A DNA stretch of 64,000 bases from Nageia nagi. Its lineage: Eukaryota; Pinophyta. Location: positions 190,340,001 to 190,404,000 of the forward strand of contig JBITNC010000001.1 in the NCBI GenBank assembly GCA_050084985.1, in the 5' to 3' direction. Positions 12,041 through 27,470 of the stretch are shown here, one piece after another. The notes below the pieces were generated by a model. The model was not told the DNA's origin. It was given only the letters and a program-made list of their open reading frames with translations, and did no database searches. The stretch's first letter is position 1, and each line of letters starts with the position of its first letter. The position numbers and the translations under genes are program-made.

Positions 12041-13460
12041 AAATCACTAGAAGAAGATAACTATTCATACACTCAAATTGAAATTTTAAGAATGAATTTT
12101 GATAGTGATTTGGACTAGGTCATTGTATTCTCATTTCCAGTTGACCACCCTATGGCCTTCTCAACATATTTGACATTGATAACCTTATATTTCTTTTCGA
12201 AATGCTTATATTTTTTACCCCTACTTTTTGTAAAGGGATGTTATTGTGGATCCTATTCATCGTCAGTAGGACTAGGCTCATGGGACTCACCATATATTTC
12301 CCTAGGATGATGTTTTACTATATATTTTTATTGTCTCTTAGTCTCCCTAGTAACAAATTCCTACAAAAAATGATTCATCAATCTTTAAAAATGATTTGTT
12401 AACATATGAAAATGACCCGATCATATTAGGTAGAAACTTACCTACAACTCTATTTCACTCATTACATTTTTATCATCATTTCATCCATACATGTTGGTCT
12501 TAAAGTATCTTCTTTATTTAGTTCATAGTATTATTGATAAAACAAAGATATTAGGTAGTTTGTTGTGTAAAGAACTGTACTAGGGGATGCCTTGGAAGTT
12601 ATGAGCTCTAACTTGCATTTGTTTGCAATATGGGAATACTAGTCATATTTTTATCATAAAATACATCGGATAAAGCATTCAACACAACCCCAAATTGTAT
12701 ATCATCCCTTATTCCATTTAGAACAAGCCTAACACCAAAAAACTCAATAACACCCTTAAGAAATTCACTATTGAAATGCACATTGATAATATCTTTTTGG
12801 TTATTTTTATAAGTGTTGCATATATAAAGATAACAACCTATAAACCTCTCATATACTCAGTATTAATTCTACAAATAACTAAAAGAGAACAAAAATTAAA
12901 AAAATATCAATAGTGTAAAGGATATTATAATTATCAAAGTTAACGCCAAAATGTTCTTCCATGTAATTCTTGTAATTGGAATTGATAACCTCTCTATCAT
13001 TTGGAAAATGTATCAACTAGTGGATGTCATTTTTAGTTATGATGAAGGTAACCCTTTCTTCATTTGTCATAGTTGAGATGGTGGCCATGGTAGGATCATA
13101 GTTCTTAACAATAATATTTAAGACTTCCATATTTGGCTCAAAATGGGGCATTTTGAAAATACCTTCTATACCTATAAGATAAAATAGATTATATAAATTA
13201 ATACCCTAATTAATAACAAAATAATCCTTAACTTGAATTGAGAGCATTCAGAGAACTCAAGTCAACAAGCCCAAAATGATTTCTTACCTGTAATTGAAAT
13301 CCATGCTATCAAAGCATCTTTTTTGCTTAATATTTTCTTTAACTTCATTGTAGGTAGATTCTTGAAGGTCCACATGAGCTCCTTTATGGATTTATGGCCC
13401 CTCATCGATCTTGTTTAGTTTCTGCTAATGTTGACATCCATGGATGCTCAAATGGTCAAA

Positions 13461-15000
13461 TAAATTTAAAAAATTGATAAAATCCATAAGAATTGATAAA
13501 ACCTCTAAGAAGTAGGGAAAATAGTATGGAGTAGAGTAAACAACATCAAGGCTTCTAAAATGGTGATCTTAAGTAGATAAAATAATATTAAAAATGATCC
13601 AAAATGATCCCTCCCTCATATTTATAGAGTATTTTAGATCAATGTTAAGCATAATTAGTGCATATTAATTACCTTGATCATCCTCCTCAAGCCCTATGCA
13701 TCGTACACTCAATGGTGCATGAGAAACTGAGTGTCCACTTGATGATCATGGCTCAATATAAATGATTCATCCGCCACTCTCCTCCCACTTAACAAGTCAT
13801 CCACCTCTCTCAAAATACTTAACAGATCATCTTACATTTGTATCTAATTTGTCAACCTCCCTCTTGGTCTTTAGACTTGCCAATTCGTCAACCTCCCTAT
13901 AGCTTAAGATTAATAGTCCATAGATGTTCATATTTTGTTTACTCTATATAGACATATATTCTTTCTATTCATCCTCCTCTCTACATGGGTCTCCTACAAA
14001 ATCACATGCCATCAAAATTGCCTCTCAATTTTGCCAAGAAATTAGATAATTGATCTTCATGTGACAAATTAAATTTTTCTCTTCTTTTCATCTTTGTTAG
14101 AACACTTGAATCCAATGATACCACTAGGATTAGTGCAATGCTCTTATATTCCATATCCTTGTTTCAAAGTTTTATTTTCCCTCTCCTAACATGCCTTTCA
14201 TGAAATAATTTTGATATTATCATAAATAAGTAAAAAAGTATAAAATTCATTAAAATCCTCCTTGGGGTAGGTTGGCCAAAATTAATAAGAAATGATCGTC
14301 AAATTTTGAAATAACTAAATAGACTAAAAGAAATAAATAAGATTTTTAGTTTATCAATGAAGTGTAAATATTTATAAGTTTTTATTTTTTGGAAAATCAA
14401 GCTTTATTATAGCAATCCTGCTACATTTTTGGTGATATTGTTGGGTTAATAGAATAAATATCTATTCATTTTCATATATGTGTTCATCACTAATTATAAG
14501 TTTATAAAAAATGTATCTTATTTCTTAGGTAGCTTGTTACACATTTCGTGTTTATTGCCATTGACTTCAATCACTTCTTGATGATTCATATCCTATTTTT
14601 AGAAAAATATTGCATATAGTGTATTACATATCATAATATATTTTATCATGCTTATCATAAATATTGATTATCAATAATTTTTCATATACATTGGTCTTCA
14701 TTTCATATTATGTTTACCATTATTGCTCAATTGATACTTATCCGTGCTTATACAATGCATTGGTGAATGTTTTTATATCATGTCTACTAGCTATGGTTTT
14801 AATTAAATGCATGTCTCTATGTATAAAATGTTTCTAAAAGATATTTTGTACAATATTTGCTTATCAAATACTGCTTATCAAACATTTGTTATCATATCAT
14901 GTCAAAGTGCTCTTATCTATTCAATGATGCTTATCATATCTAATTGAGATATCTTATTGAATATGGTGAAATGATTTTCATATCATGTTATACCTCTTAT
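13461..15000. other. Non-coding AT-rich stretch
   Basis: No gene is recognised. On the minus strand 14,123-14,105 reads TGGTATCATTGGATTCAAG, which starts like the initiator-Met-tRNA primer site of plant LTR retrotransposons (TGGTATCA). No matching LTR was found, so this is only a hint that a minus-strand element once began here. Confidence 0.35.
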
Positions 15001-15235
15001 CTTTGTCTTCCTTTGTAAGGGAGGGGTTTTCTTACCATTGGATTCCTCTATTAGAGAGGGACACTCTTATCGCTAACTTCCTTTGTAAGGGAGGGGGATT
15101 ATTTTCATTAGCTTCCTCTATAAGGGAGGGGAAATATTATCATTAGCTTCCTCTATAAGGGGGGGAAATCTTATCATTTATTCCTCTATAAGGGAGGGTC
15201 ATTCTTATTATTTGGTTCTTTGTAAGGGAGGAATA
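15001..15235 (+). repeat. Minisatellite, period 35 bp, 7 copies
   Basis: The word cctctataagggaggg or cctttgtaagggaggg recurs with its taagg start at 15,016, (15,051 as ttaga), 15,086, 15,121, 15,156, 15,189 and 15,222. Spacing is 35 bases four times, then 33 twice. Between the purine-rich cores lies a variable pyrimidine-rich part (attatcattagctt). The G-runs on one strand and C/T-runs on the other give strong strand asymmetry unlike the surroundings. Confidence 0.85.
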
Positions 15236-15662
15236 GTATTATAAAAAATCTATGGAAACATGGTGGCTTGGGAATCCAAGTTGGTCACATAAGTTGGTAA
15301 TTTATCTTCATACTCTTGGTGAGTAAGTCACCAAGGTTAGGTTTGACATATTATATTTTACATATCTTATGATGTTTAATATCTATATTTTAGACATCTT
15401 GTGCAAAAATATTTCTTGTATAAGTTCTTTATAGGTCCATCCTTTATCTTTGCTTTGGATTTCTCCTATGATGAGAGGTTCATCATGTCACAACCAAGTC
15501 AAAGATGGGGCATAACATAAGTAAAAAATTGGGACATCCAAAGCTATCATTATGAAGGAATATTTTAGGGATTATCTTTCTACTTATCTTGTTATACTTT
15601 AAATTTATGCTTTGATTTTCTTTTATCCCAAAAGCATAAAATCATATTCAAAGTGGGGCATA
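15236..15662. other. Non-coding stretch between minisatellite and candidate LTR
   Basis: There is no open frame of interest. It ends with a purine-rich word (aaagtggggca, 15,650-15,660) placed where a polypurine tract would precede a 3' LTR. Confidence 0.4.
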
Positions 15663-16135
15663 TGTTAGCATCTAAAAAGGAATTTTAATTTAATTAAAAT
15701 ACTCTTTTAGGTATTTGAAATAATTTATTTAAATAAATGCTCTTATCATTGTGCACTTTGATCTACCTTTATGCTTTATGATAACAAATCTATCTAGAGA
15801 TAAACCCAAGAAGCAGTCAGCCCATGTGCACCATAAGCTTAAGGAGGAGACTTGGAACTAGACCTATATATAAAAGTGGAAGGGTTGTGCATGAGAAATC
15901 ATTACATGATATGAAATCCTTGATAGGTAGTAATATACTTTTGTCATTCTTGATTGGTGTTTCTCAATACCACCTATCATATCTAGATTTTGTTATACTT
16001 TGAGCTTTGCATTCATGTAATCTTCTCAACCCATTTGCATGTGATATTATTATCATTAAAGGTATTATGATAACATTGAGCAAAAGGGAAATGAAAATTA
16101 GAATATTTCTATGAAATGTTGCTGGGATCCTAGCA
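15663..16135 (+). mobile_element. Candidate LTR (solo or 3' LTR of a lost element)
   Basis: The segment opens with TGTTAGCATC directly after a purine-rich tract (aaagtggggcata) and closes with GGGATCCTAGCA, so it has TG...CA ends. A strong TATA box (tatatataaaag) lies at 15,865-15,876, about 200 bases in, where an LTR promoter is expected. Length of about 470 bp fits plant LTRs. I found no second copy in the window, and no primer site follows it, so it would be a 3' LTR whose internal region to the left has decayed, or a solo LTR. The end point is uncertain by a few bases. Confidence 0.4.
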
Positions 16136-21179
<5,044 letters not shown>

Positions 21180-22460
21180 TATTTAAAAAAAGTCAAATTA
21201 TACAATCAAAATTGATAACTTAGCTTTCTTAGAAAGGGTCAAAATATGATTAACCTTAGCTCTATTGTCTTCCCATGATCCAAATCTTCCATTTGCTTCT
21301 TGTACCCCTTCTTACTTTGTTGAAGGTTGGTACCACTAAAAACCATTTGACCCTCTTTCTAATCTTGTCCTTTTTTGTTTAGTTCCCATATTGTAATTGC
21401 TTCCAAAGATATGTTCATTTATCTATTTACTCCTCTATTATTTAAGAGTGTTCTTGCTCTTTGCCTTGTAAGGTCTCTAATATTTTTTGATAATAATTCC
21501 CTAAGTGCTTCTTTCTGGTTTATACTCTTCTCTAAATTATATTATGTTGTTTCTTTCTAGCTAGATTTGTCATTAAATGAAATCTAGTCCCAAATTCCAA
21601 AATGTTCTTATAATCCTATATTTAATCTTATTTTTCTTACAATAGTCTCAAAAGGTATTTCCATTGATATATGGCTTACTTATTTGATTGAAGATATTGT
21701 ACCACAATTCCCAAATTATTTTAGAATATGGGCACACAAAGAGGAGGTGGTTCATTGATTCCTCTTCTTTTTGGTTCATTAAATATATGTTATGTTCTAT
21801 AAAATCTTGATTCCTCAAGTTATCTAGGGTCATGATGCTATTATGTGTAACAAGCCATGTAAACCAATTTACCTTCACCTATCCCTTAGGTTGCCAAATC
21901 TTTATCTAGGGGAGTTATGATAGAATTTGGAAGTTTTGGATAATCCTTTTATAACCTAATTTTACTATGTAAATATTGAGTCTTCCATATCCCAATGCCA
22001 ATTGGTTTGATCCATTTCTTCTTAGCTACTTCCTACCTTCTAGAATTATTTTCAATTCTTATAATTTCTCTTCTCGCCACTCTTCACCTAGCCTATGCTT
22101 TATGTCATCCTACAATCCCACAATAGCTTGATGATATGCTAGGGTTTGAGATTATGGAAAACATGAGTCTAGCCTTGTCTTTGAAATGCTTCTTTGAGAG
22201 TATTGAGATGAGAGTATTTCTTTGTTATGGGAGGGAAGAGTTCCCATGAGTCTTTCCAAAGTGTGGTATTGTTTCCATCTCCTACTTTCCAATATAACCC
22301 TTCTTTGATCATTGATGCTCCTCTTTTAATTGCTCTTCATATTTTTGAACCTTCTCCTATAACTAGCATGCATGAGAGGTCTTCTTATCTATTTGTAGGA
22401 TAGTATTTTAGAATTTTTAAGACTTGAAACCAAAGTTGATCTTGAGTAGTGTGCAATGAA
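21180..22460 (-). mobile_element. LINE 3' fragment with reverse-transcriptase zinc-binding domain
   Basis: On the minus strand, about 22,320-22,240 reads KEGLYWKVGDGNNTTLWKD, the familiar W.(V)GDG....W.D segment near the C-terminus of plant L1-type LINE polyproteins. Further on, 21,878-21,648 is open for 76 codons. It contains VNWFTWLVTHNSIMTLDNL followed by ESMNHLLFVCPYSKIIWELW, the zf-RVT pattern (W......T.D.L ... HLLF.CP....W). The catalytic reverse transcriptase is absent, as expected for a 5'-truncated LINE insertion. Stops between the two parts show that it is dead. The orientation is opposite to that of the large LINE at 28.9-33.1 kb. Confidence 0.65.
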
Positions 22461-22509
22461 AAAAATTACTTTCCAATGAATATAAATCTAATATAACTTT
22501 TTTCTTTAG

Positions 22510-22690
22510 TCCCGTGTTCAGCTATGGGTTGAGTTGGTTACATATGGATCTTGCTACGTCTTGAGTCTTGTGTTCAATTCCCACCAACTATGACATACAT
22601 TGCACTTCCCATACAATTGTCCCATAGACCGCTCTTGGTCTCCCATGGACATTAATAAACTTTCTTTCTTTCAAGGAAAGGAGATATATT
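22510..22690 (+). mobile_element. tRNA-derived SINE candidate
   Basis: An A-box-like word (tatgggttgagttggtta, 22,523-22,540) is followed 30 bases on by a B-box-like word (gtgttcaattccc, 22,570-22,582). The 47-base spacing of the box starts is that of a tRNA-type RNA polymerase III promoter. The following ~100 bases are unrelated to a tRNA and end in a ctttctttctttc run. This arrangement (tRNA head, unrelated body, simple tail) is that of a SINE. A clean target duplication is not evident and no second copy lies in the window. Confidence 0.45.
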
Positions 22691-22699
22691 TATATTTTA

Positions 22700-23841
22700 T
22701 GATATATTTCCTTGTGTTAAACTGTCACTATTTCTACATATAGTCTGATTAGTGTGTATGGTGTAGGTGGATTTTGTTGAGTTGAAATATGGAAATTGAC
22801 CTATATGTGTTTGGTTGAACAAAATAAATTATTAAGCACAAAGCTCATTGTTTGGTATAAAACCACGGCTTCTTATCCCATCTCACATCTCTGCAATGCA
22901 TTCCAATTCACCAACTCTATCGTCTTCATAAAACCTGCCTCCCGAGGCACCACAGGCGACCTATCTGAATGCTCATTATTTATCCCATCCACAAAGCAAA
23001 GAGCACAGTTCAAACCTGCCCCCCTTTACTAACTTAATATGAATCCAGCTTTCATAATTTCGGTCTATCATCACATGCAATCACAGTTGTTTCTGTGAAT
23101 GCTCAACTCTCATTTACTTTGTTATTGGATGTTATAGGGGCCTTGTCATAATACAAATATTTGGCTGCTAGATAGGCCAAATCCATGATAGCTCAATCAA
23201 GTGTAAACGTGTCGACGAAAACTATCCCAGTTTTGACTGTTATGTGATTCTTGTTTTAGAAAGATCGAAGATGAATTGATGACTATTGTTCTTTTCTAAA
23301 TTTAAGAACGCATTTCTAGTTAGAGTAGATCTAGAAATATTTATGGCTCAACTTTTGTAAGAAAGCATGGCATCTCCTTCAAAGTCATAACGAAAATTGG
23401 TTCGTTTAATTTTCATCCTTTATCCTTCACAATCACTAAATTTACAGCTCACCAACAAAAACACCGGAGATAAAAATGCTTGAAGTAGAATACCCTATAT
23501 GTTCTAATGGATCTCGCTATAAACGTAAGATATGTTCTACCATGAATCAATATTTCACAAAGCACTGATTTATGTTTTATATCTAAGACTATTAATTAGT
23601 TAGAGAGGATAGAGTTCAACAATAGATTCATATGATCTCATCTAATTTCATGAATGTTGAACGCTGTTTGCTACGTGCTTTAGGAATAAATGGAGCAATG
23701 CACGAAACTCTGTGTTATACAAATTTTCCCTGTGTAAGTATTGATTCTTAAATACTTATGTAAGCAGTCACTCAAAAAGAAGAGCGTTTATACATACATA
23801 TCCATGGAATAAAAAGTGCGAGAAAAAGAATACAAAAAACA
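22700..23841. other. 3' flank of the zinc-finger gene
   Basis: This region is GC-richer than most of the window, especially 22,850-23,240, but I find no gene in it. A minus-strand frame near 23,020-22,880 reads protein-like for about 45 codons (including GINNEHSDRSPVVPREAG) but has no supporting family. It may hold the 3' UTR and old regulatory sequence of the zinc-finger gene. Confidence 0.4.
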
Positions 23842-24681
23842 TCAAAGCCTAAGTGACAGATCCAGTTCAGTAGTCTCTTCACCTGGTGTATCGTCAACGC
23901 ATGACCCAATCCGGTTCGATCCGTTGGTATCTGGGTATTCTAACTTGTTGGGCGCGCACAAATGGTTTGGGCTTCTCGGCCAAATTAAAACATTGGACTC
24001 AAATTCGTTACCCCTGCTCAACATGTTCACATTCTCCAGCTGAAACCTTGAATTCTTTACATGCCCGTTTTCTTCGCAACCAGGATCCTTGCTTATATTC
24101 CTCTGTGTATAACTTACGACAGATTGTGATATAGGTTTATGAATAGATGAACGCCCTTGTACGCCCAAAGACACTGTCCATGGCAGAAAACTTGATATTT
24201 TGTATGCTCTTTTAGCCCACTTACGTTCCCTTTTGTGAGCATTCTGGTGTCCTCCCAACGCTTGGGAGCTATAAAACTTCCTCTGGCAGAAGTTACAGGA
24301 AAACAAACGTGGTACTATATAATCTTGCACACTAACACAAATCTCTTGAAGATTTGAACCAGAAATTCTTTCCATCTTATTATTATTATTCATCTGGGAG
24401 ATTTTCAGCAACTCCTGCGAGTGTATTGTGAATGGTAGTTCAGAATCATGGGCTTTTCCCTCATCAAAATCATGGAGATCACAATGGAGCTTCAAATCCT
24501 GTGAAAACTTTGATTTGTGTGGAGAAGTATTAAACGAAATTATATCATCCATGGAGATGTCGAACTTTTCTTGTCCATTTAGCATGCTGACTAGCTGTGT
24601 GAACAAGGGGTTTGATGTCCAAGATGGCTGCACCAAAGCACAGAAATTTCTATTCGTAAGCCGTGAAGACCAAGTTTGCAT
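23842..24681 (-). CDS. Single C2H2 zinc-finger repressor-type transcription factor (QALGGH, EAR motif)
   Basis: The gene encodes 279 residues in one uninterrupted exon. A single plant-type C2H2 finger lies at residues 127-149 with C129, C132, H145 and H149 and the plant-specific QALGGH signature at 140-145. It is followed by a basic stretch ([11 protein letters not shown]) that resembles the Arabidopsis ZFP1/3/4/7 group. The protein ends in LDLSLRL (273-279), an EAR repression motif of the LxLxL type that in this family recruits co-repressors such as TOPLESS. The likely role is nuclear, sequence-specific repression of transcription; target genes cannot be told from sequence. The start at 24,681 is the first ATG of the frame after the TATA box; a short uORF lies in the leader. 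The region is clearly GC-richer than its repeat surroundings. The N-terminal 120 residues are low in recognised motifs. Confidence 0.9.
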   Translation of the reverse strand: MQTWSSRLTNRNFCALVQPSWTSNPLFTQLVSMLNGQEKFDISMDDIISFNTSPHKSKFSQDLKLHCDLHDFDEGKAHDSELPFTIHSQELLKISQMNNNNKMERISGSNLQEICVSVQDYIVPRLFSCNFCQRKFYSSQALGGHQNAHKRERKWAKRAYKISSFLPWTVSLGVQGRSSIHKPISQSVVSYTQRNISKDPGCEENGHVKNSRFQLENVNMLSRGNEFESNVLIWPRSPNHLCAPNKLEYPDTNGSNRIGSCVDDTPGEETTELDLSLRL

Positions 24682-24732
24682 AAAATTAGGTAAAACCTTT
24701 GAATGTCTGTGTTATCGTCACACTTCACGCAA

Positions 24733-24768
24733 TCAAGCATATTCTGGAAGCTCAAGAGTCAGAGACAT
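24733..24768 (-). promoter_or_regulatory. Upstream ORF of 11 codons in the zinc-finger gene leader
   Basis: The frame starts at ATG 24,768 and reads MSLTLELPEYA before a TGA at 24,735-24,733, about 50 bases before the main ATG. It would be translated first by scanning ribosomes if transcription starts near 24,795. The peptide holds LTLEL, which matches the LxLxL EAR consensus also found at the C-terminus of the main protein. It may dampen translation of the main frame, or it may be a relic of a former N-terminus. Confidence 0.5.
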
Positions 24769-24821
24769 TGTGGAGTTGTTGAGTACACGATGCTGTCTCT
24801 ATTACGAGTGGATTAAGCAGG

Positions 24822-24829
24822 CTTTATAT
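24822..24829 (-). promoter_or_regulatory. TATA box of the zinc-finger gene
   Basis: The minus strand reads atataaag within gcaatataaagcc, a good TATA box in a GC-richer setting, 140 bases upstream of the main ATG. It predicts a transcription start near 24,795 and a leader of about 115 bases. Confidence 0.55.
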
Positions 24830-25139
24830 TGCGGTGGGAGACATCAAATACGTGAGATTTACGTATTAGGTTGAACGAGTGCCACCATGAAGAAGCCAGG
24901 AAACCAAACATCTTGACCATATCTAGTGTGCTCGTCATCTTAAAGGGTTCTTTCAAAGTTTGGAGCGTAGTCTTCCAAAAGCATGACACATTCAGAATAG
25001 ACAAACATCGTTCATGTGTCTTTCTTGCAAAGTAGGTGTATTTCTAAGTCGTGTATTTTATCAGCATATCAACGTCTATGAATAATATTATGAACAAATG
25101 TTTGATTTTTATTAGTTGTATGTATCTATTAGTGATTAT

Positions 25140-25720
25140 TTAGAAATAGCATCATTTCGCATCAAGAATAGACGTGTTTCACATTAGTTTTCACATCAAC
25201 CCTTGCGACATGTTGCATTAGGTCCGATGACAAAAATAGAGGTGTTTGATATTGGTTATTGCGTTAGAGATAACATCATTTTAGAGGTGTTTGGATTCAT
25301 CTTTTACATTAGATCTTCATCATTTTACGTTATCTAGATAGTGTCATTCATAGAGGCGTGTGGAGTCATTTTTTGCATTGCTTCTTTTGATATTTAGCAT
25401 TGAGAAAATGTTGCACTTAAGAGGTGTTTAGTGTTTCTTTTTGTGTTGATTATAGTGCCATTTTGTATTCGAAATAGAGTCGATAATTACAATATATTGT
25501 ATTACACGTAGTGTCGTATTTAGAGGTATTTTTTATCGATCATGATGTTGGCCTTTGAAACATGTTGCATTACTAGTAGCATCGTAGTTAGAGATCTTTT
25601 ACATTATTTTTTGCATCAGATTTTACATCGATTATTGAGACACATGGTGATATGGATAATATCGTAATTACATTATTTTGAGATATGATCAAAGACCTTT
25701 TCGAGGTGATTTATTGCTAA
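25140..25720 (+). repeat. Degenerate minisatellite, period about 66-72 bp
   Basis: The word agaggtgttt and variants recur at 25,166 (agacgtgttt), 25,238, 25,283, 25,352 (agaggcgtgtgg), 25,420, 25,522 and 25,588. Most intervals lie near 66-72 bases. Each is followed by a T-rich part with ttttgcatt or tttacatt and a second word like gtgtcatt or catcatttta. Copies are strongly diverged, and the 45- and 102-base intervals show internal gain or loss. Confidence 0.5.
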
Positions 25721-25859
25721 ATTTTGCATCGATATTAGGATCAAATTTAGAGTCAAGTATATTATTGAAGTTAGTGTAGACAAAATTGATTAAAAAATAA
25801 TTTATTTATTATTATTTATTTAATAATTTATTTGTTTATTTATTAATTTACTTATTAAT

Positions 25860-26852
25860 TTTATTATTTTGAGGAATATTATGGTTGTGAGTATCGTGAT
25901 AAAAATGTATGCAAAATGTTGAAGAATACAAAAGGCTAAATAATTGTTTGACAAGATGAATGATGCAAACAAAGTTTCATGGAATGTAATGATTAAGGAT
26001 ATGTAGTTCATGACTACAAAAGGATACCCTTTGACTCTTTAATCAGATGAAGCACTTAGAACCAACTCTAACAACATGACCTTTGTATGTGTTCTACTTG
26101 CATGCAACCATGCTGGTCTTGTTGATGAGGGCTATAAATACTTTAACAATAAGAATGACTCTTATTGCATTATTCCTAAGATGAATCATTATACATGCAT
26201 TCTTAACCTTCTTGATCATGCAGGCTATCTTCATTATCAAGATTCGCATAAGACTTGAGTTGGATGTGTTTGCTTGGTGCTAATAGATCAAATTAGAATT
26301 TAGGAACAGGGAATTTGTGGCAACAAGCCTTTTTTTTGTTAGAGCCTAAATAGGCTCCATCTTATGTTATTCTTCCAAATATTTATATCGAAGTGGGTAG
26401 TTGGGATAATATTCAAAAAATAAGGACATTGATGAAAGATAGAGGAATCAAGAAGATACCTAGATGTAGTTAGGATGATGTTGACAAAATGGTACATGTT
26501 TTTCTTATATGATACAAATCACAAAAACAAACACAAGAGATCTATGAAAAATTAGAGAAATTTTTGAGTGAGATGAAGGAAGCAAGATATATTCCAAATG
26601 TAATACATGTGTTGCATGATGTAGAGGCTAATGATAAAGAATTGCTTTTCTAACAGTATAGCAAAAAGCTGTCAATTATGTTCAAGTTATTAAAGACTCC
26701 CTTTGGAACTGTTATTAAAGTTGTGAAGAACCTTTGAGTATGCAATGAATACCATACTCCAACCAATTTTATCTTCAATATTATTATAAGGGATGCAAAC
26801 AGATTCCATTATTTCAAAAAATGGAGAATGTTCTTGTGGATATTATTGGTGA
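25860..26852 (+). pseudogene. PPR-DYW protein pseudogene, C-terminal half
   Basis: The translation starts inside a PPR repeat (IVIKMYAKC, LFDKMNDANKVSWNVMIK near 25,890-26,005). It continues with VCVLLACNHAGLVDEGYKYF and KMNHYTCILNLLDHAGYL (26,085-26,235), the last PPR repeats before the E domain. A DYW domain follows at about 26,600-26,852, with HDVEANDKELL, KKLSIMFKLLKTPFGT, VVKNL.VCNEYHT and IRDANRFH. It ends in GECSCGYYW and a TGA at 26,850, the position where DYW proteins terminate. Family members edit organellar RNA by C-to-U change, with the DYW domain as deaminase. Here many stops and frame changes exclude function, and HTPTN replaces the usual H-x-A-x-x region. There are no introns, as in most PPR genes. 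Confidence 0.75.
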
Positions 26853-27470
26853 TGCAAGGTAATGAAGTATATGAAAAAGATCGATAATTTGAAAAGGCCC
26901 TAGAGAATTTTAGGCAAATGCAGTTATCAATTGCAAAACCCAACTCTACAACCGTTTCCAACATTCTTTTGGCATGTGTAACCATGGGATATTTAGAAGA
27001 ATGTATGAACATCCATCAAAGAGTTTAATTGAAAATGGTTTTCCATCAAATGATGTTATTGTGAATACCCTAATATACATGTATGCAAAATATGGAAGCA
27101 TAGATAAGGCACATGAATTATTTGACAAGACACATGAAGCAGGCATAGTTTTATGGATTGCAATGATCATATGTTATGCACAAGATGGTTTTTTCAAAAA
27201 TACCTTAAAGTATTTTAGTTAGATACAATTGTTAAGTGAAAAACCTAATCCTGCAACCTTTTCCAAATTTGCTTCTTTTCCAGCATAGAAAAAGTTGGAA
27301 ATTATGATTAGGTTGTTAAAGATCCCTTGACCTGTTAGTAGAGTTGTGAAGAACTTTCAAGTATACCATAACTACCTTACTACAACCATATTTATCTTGA
27401 AGATTGTTGCAAGGGATGTTATTGTGAGGGACATCATCTTTTCAATTGAATTAGACTTCCTATGTATGTT
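26853..27470 (+). pseudogene. Second PPR-DYW pseudogene piece, joined tail-to-middle
   Basis: Directly after the stop of the first relic a new PPR segment begins: ALENFRQMQLSIAKPNSTT, then VNTLIYMYAKYGSIDKAHELF near 27,060-27,120, then a second repeat ending near 27,265. It jumps abruptly into a DYW domain (KKLEIMIRLLKIP, RVVKNFQVYHNYLTTTIF, ARDVIVRD near 27,285-27,445), so the E domain is deleted. The two pieces are similar enough to suggest local duplication of related PPR sequences followed by deletion. Stops are frequent. Confidence 0.65.

Larger units (their letters stand above)
10130..13460 (-). pseudogene. Decayed coding-like block of unknown family
   Basis: On the minus strand several stretches read as protein over dozens of codons between stops. 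From about 13,170 down: IEGIFKMPHFEPNMEVL, then DPTMATISTMTNEERVTFII, then HFGVNFDNYNILYTID. From about 12,780: VHFNSEFLKGVIEFFGVRL and DDIQFGVVLNALSDVFYDKN. From about 11,230: EKRAKILLNEINEKYMKYY and KKKDSLFKTNVIGVVKFK. From 10,459: a 73-codon stretch beginning MPIIEDPGRKEN. The composition is protein-like (charged, mixed) rather than random, and the order is consistent, but I do not recognise the family. Two minisatellites (10,735-10,930 and 11,931-12,040) interrupt it. It could be one decayed gene or element with introns, or two unrelated relics. Confidence 0.3.

Noticed and set aside
15001-15235. CRISPR-like array
   Set aside because: Spacing is regular, but the intervening parts are themselves repeated and there are no cas genes; the context is a plant nuclear genome.
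22510-22590. A true tRNA gene
   Set aside because: Only the promoter boxes match; I cannot pair an acceptor stem, and the sequence after the B box does not close the fold.
22796-23032. 78-codon frame in a GC-richer stretch
   Set aside because: The composition is not compelling and no family is recognised; a minus-strand reading looks equally protein-like. Left as flank.
24428-24874. Plus-strand open frame of 148 codons
   Set aside because: It is antisense to the N-terminal half and leader of the zinc-finger gene and has no recognisable domain.
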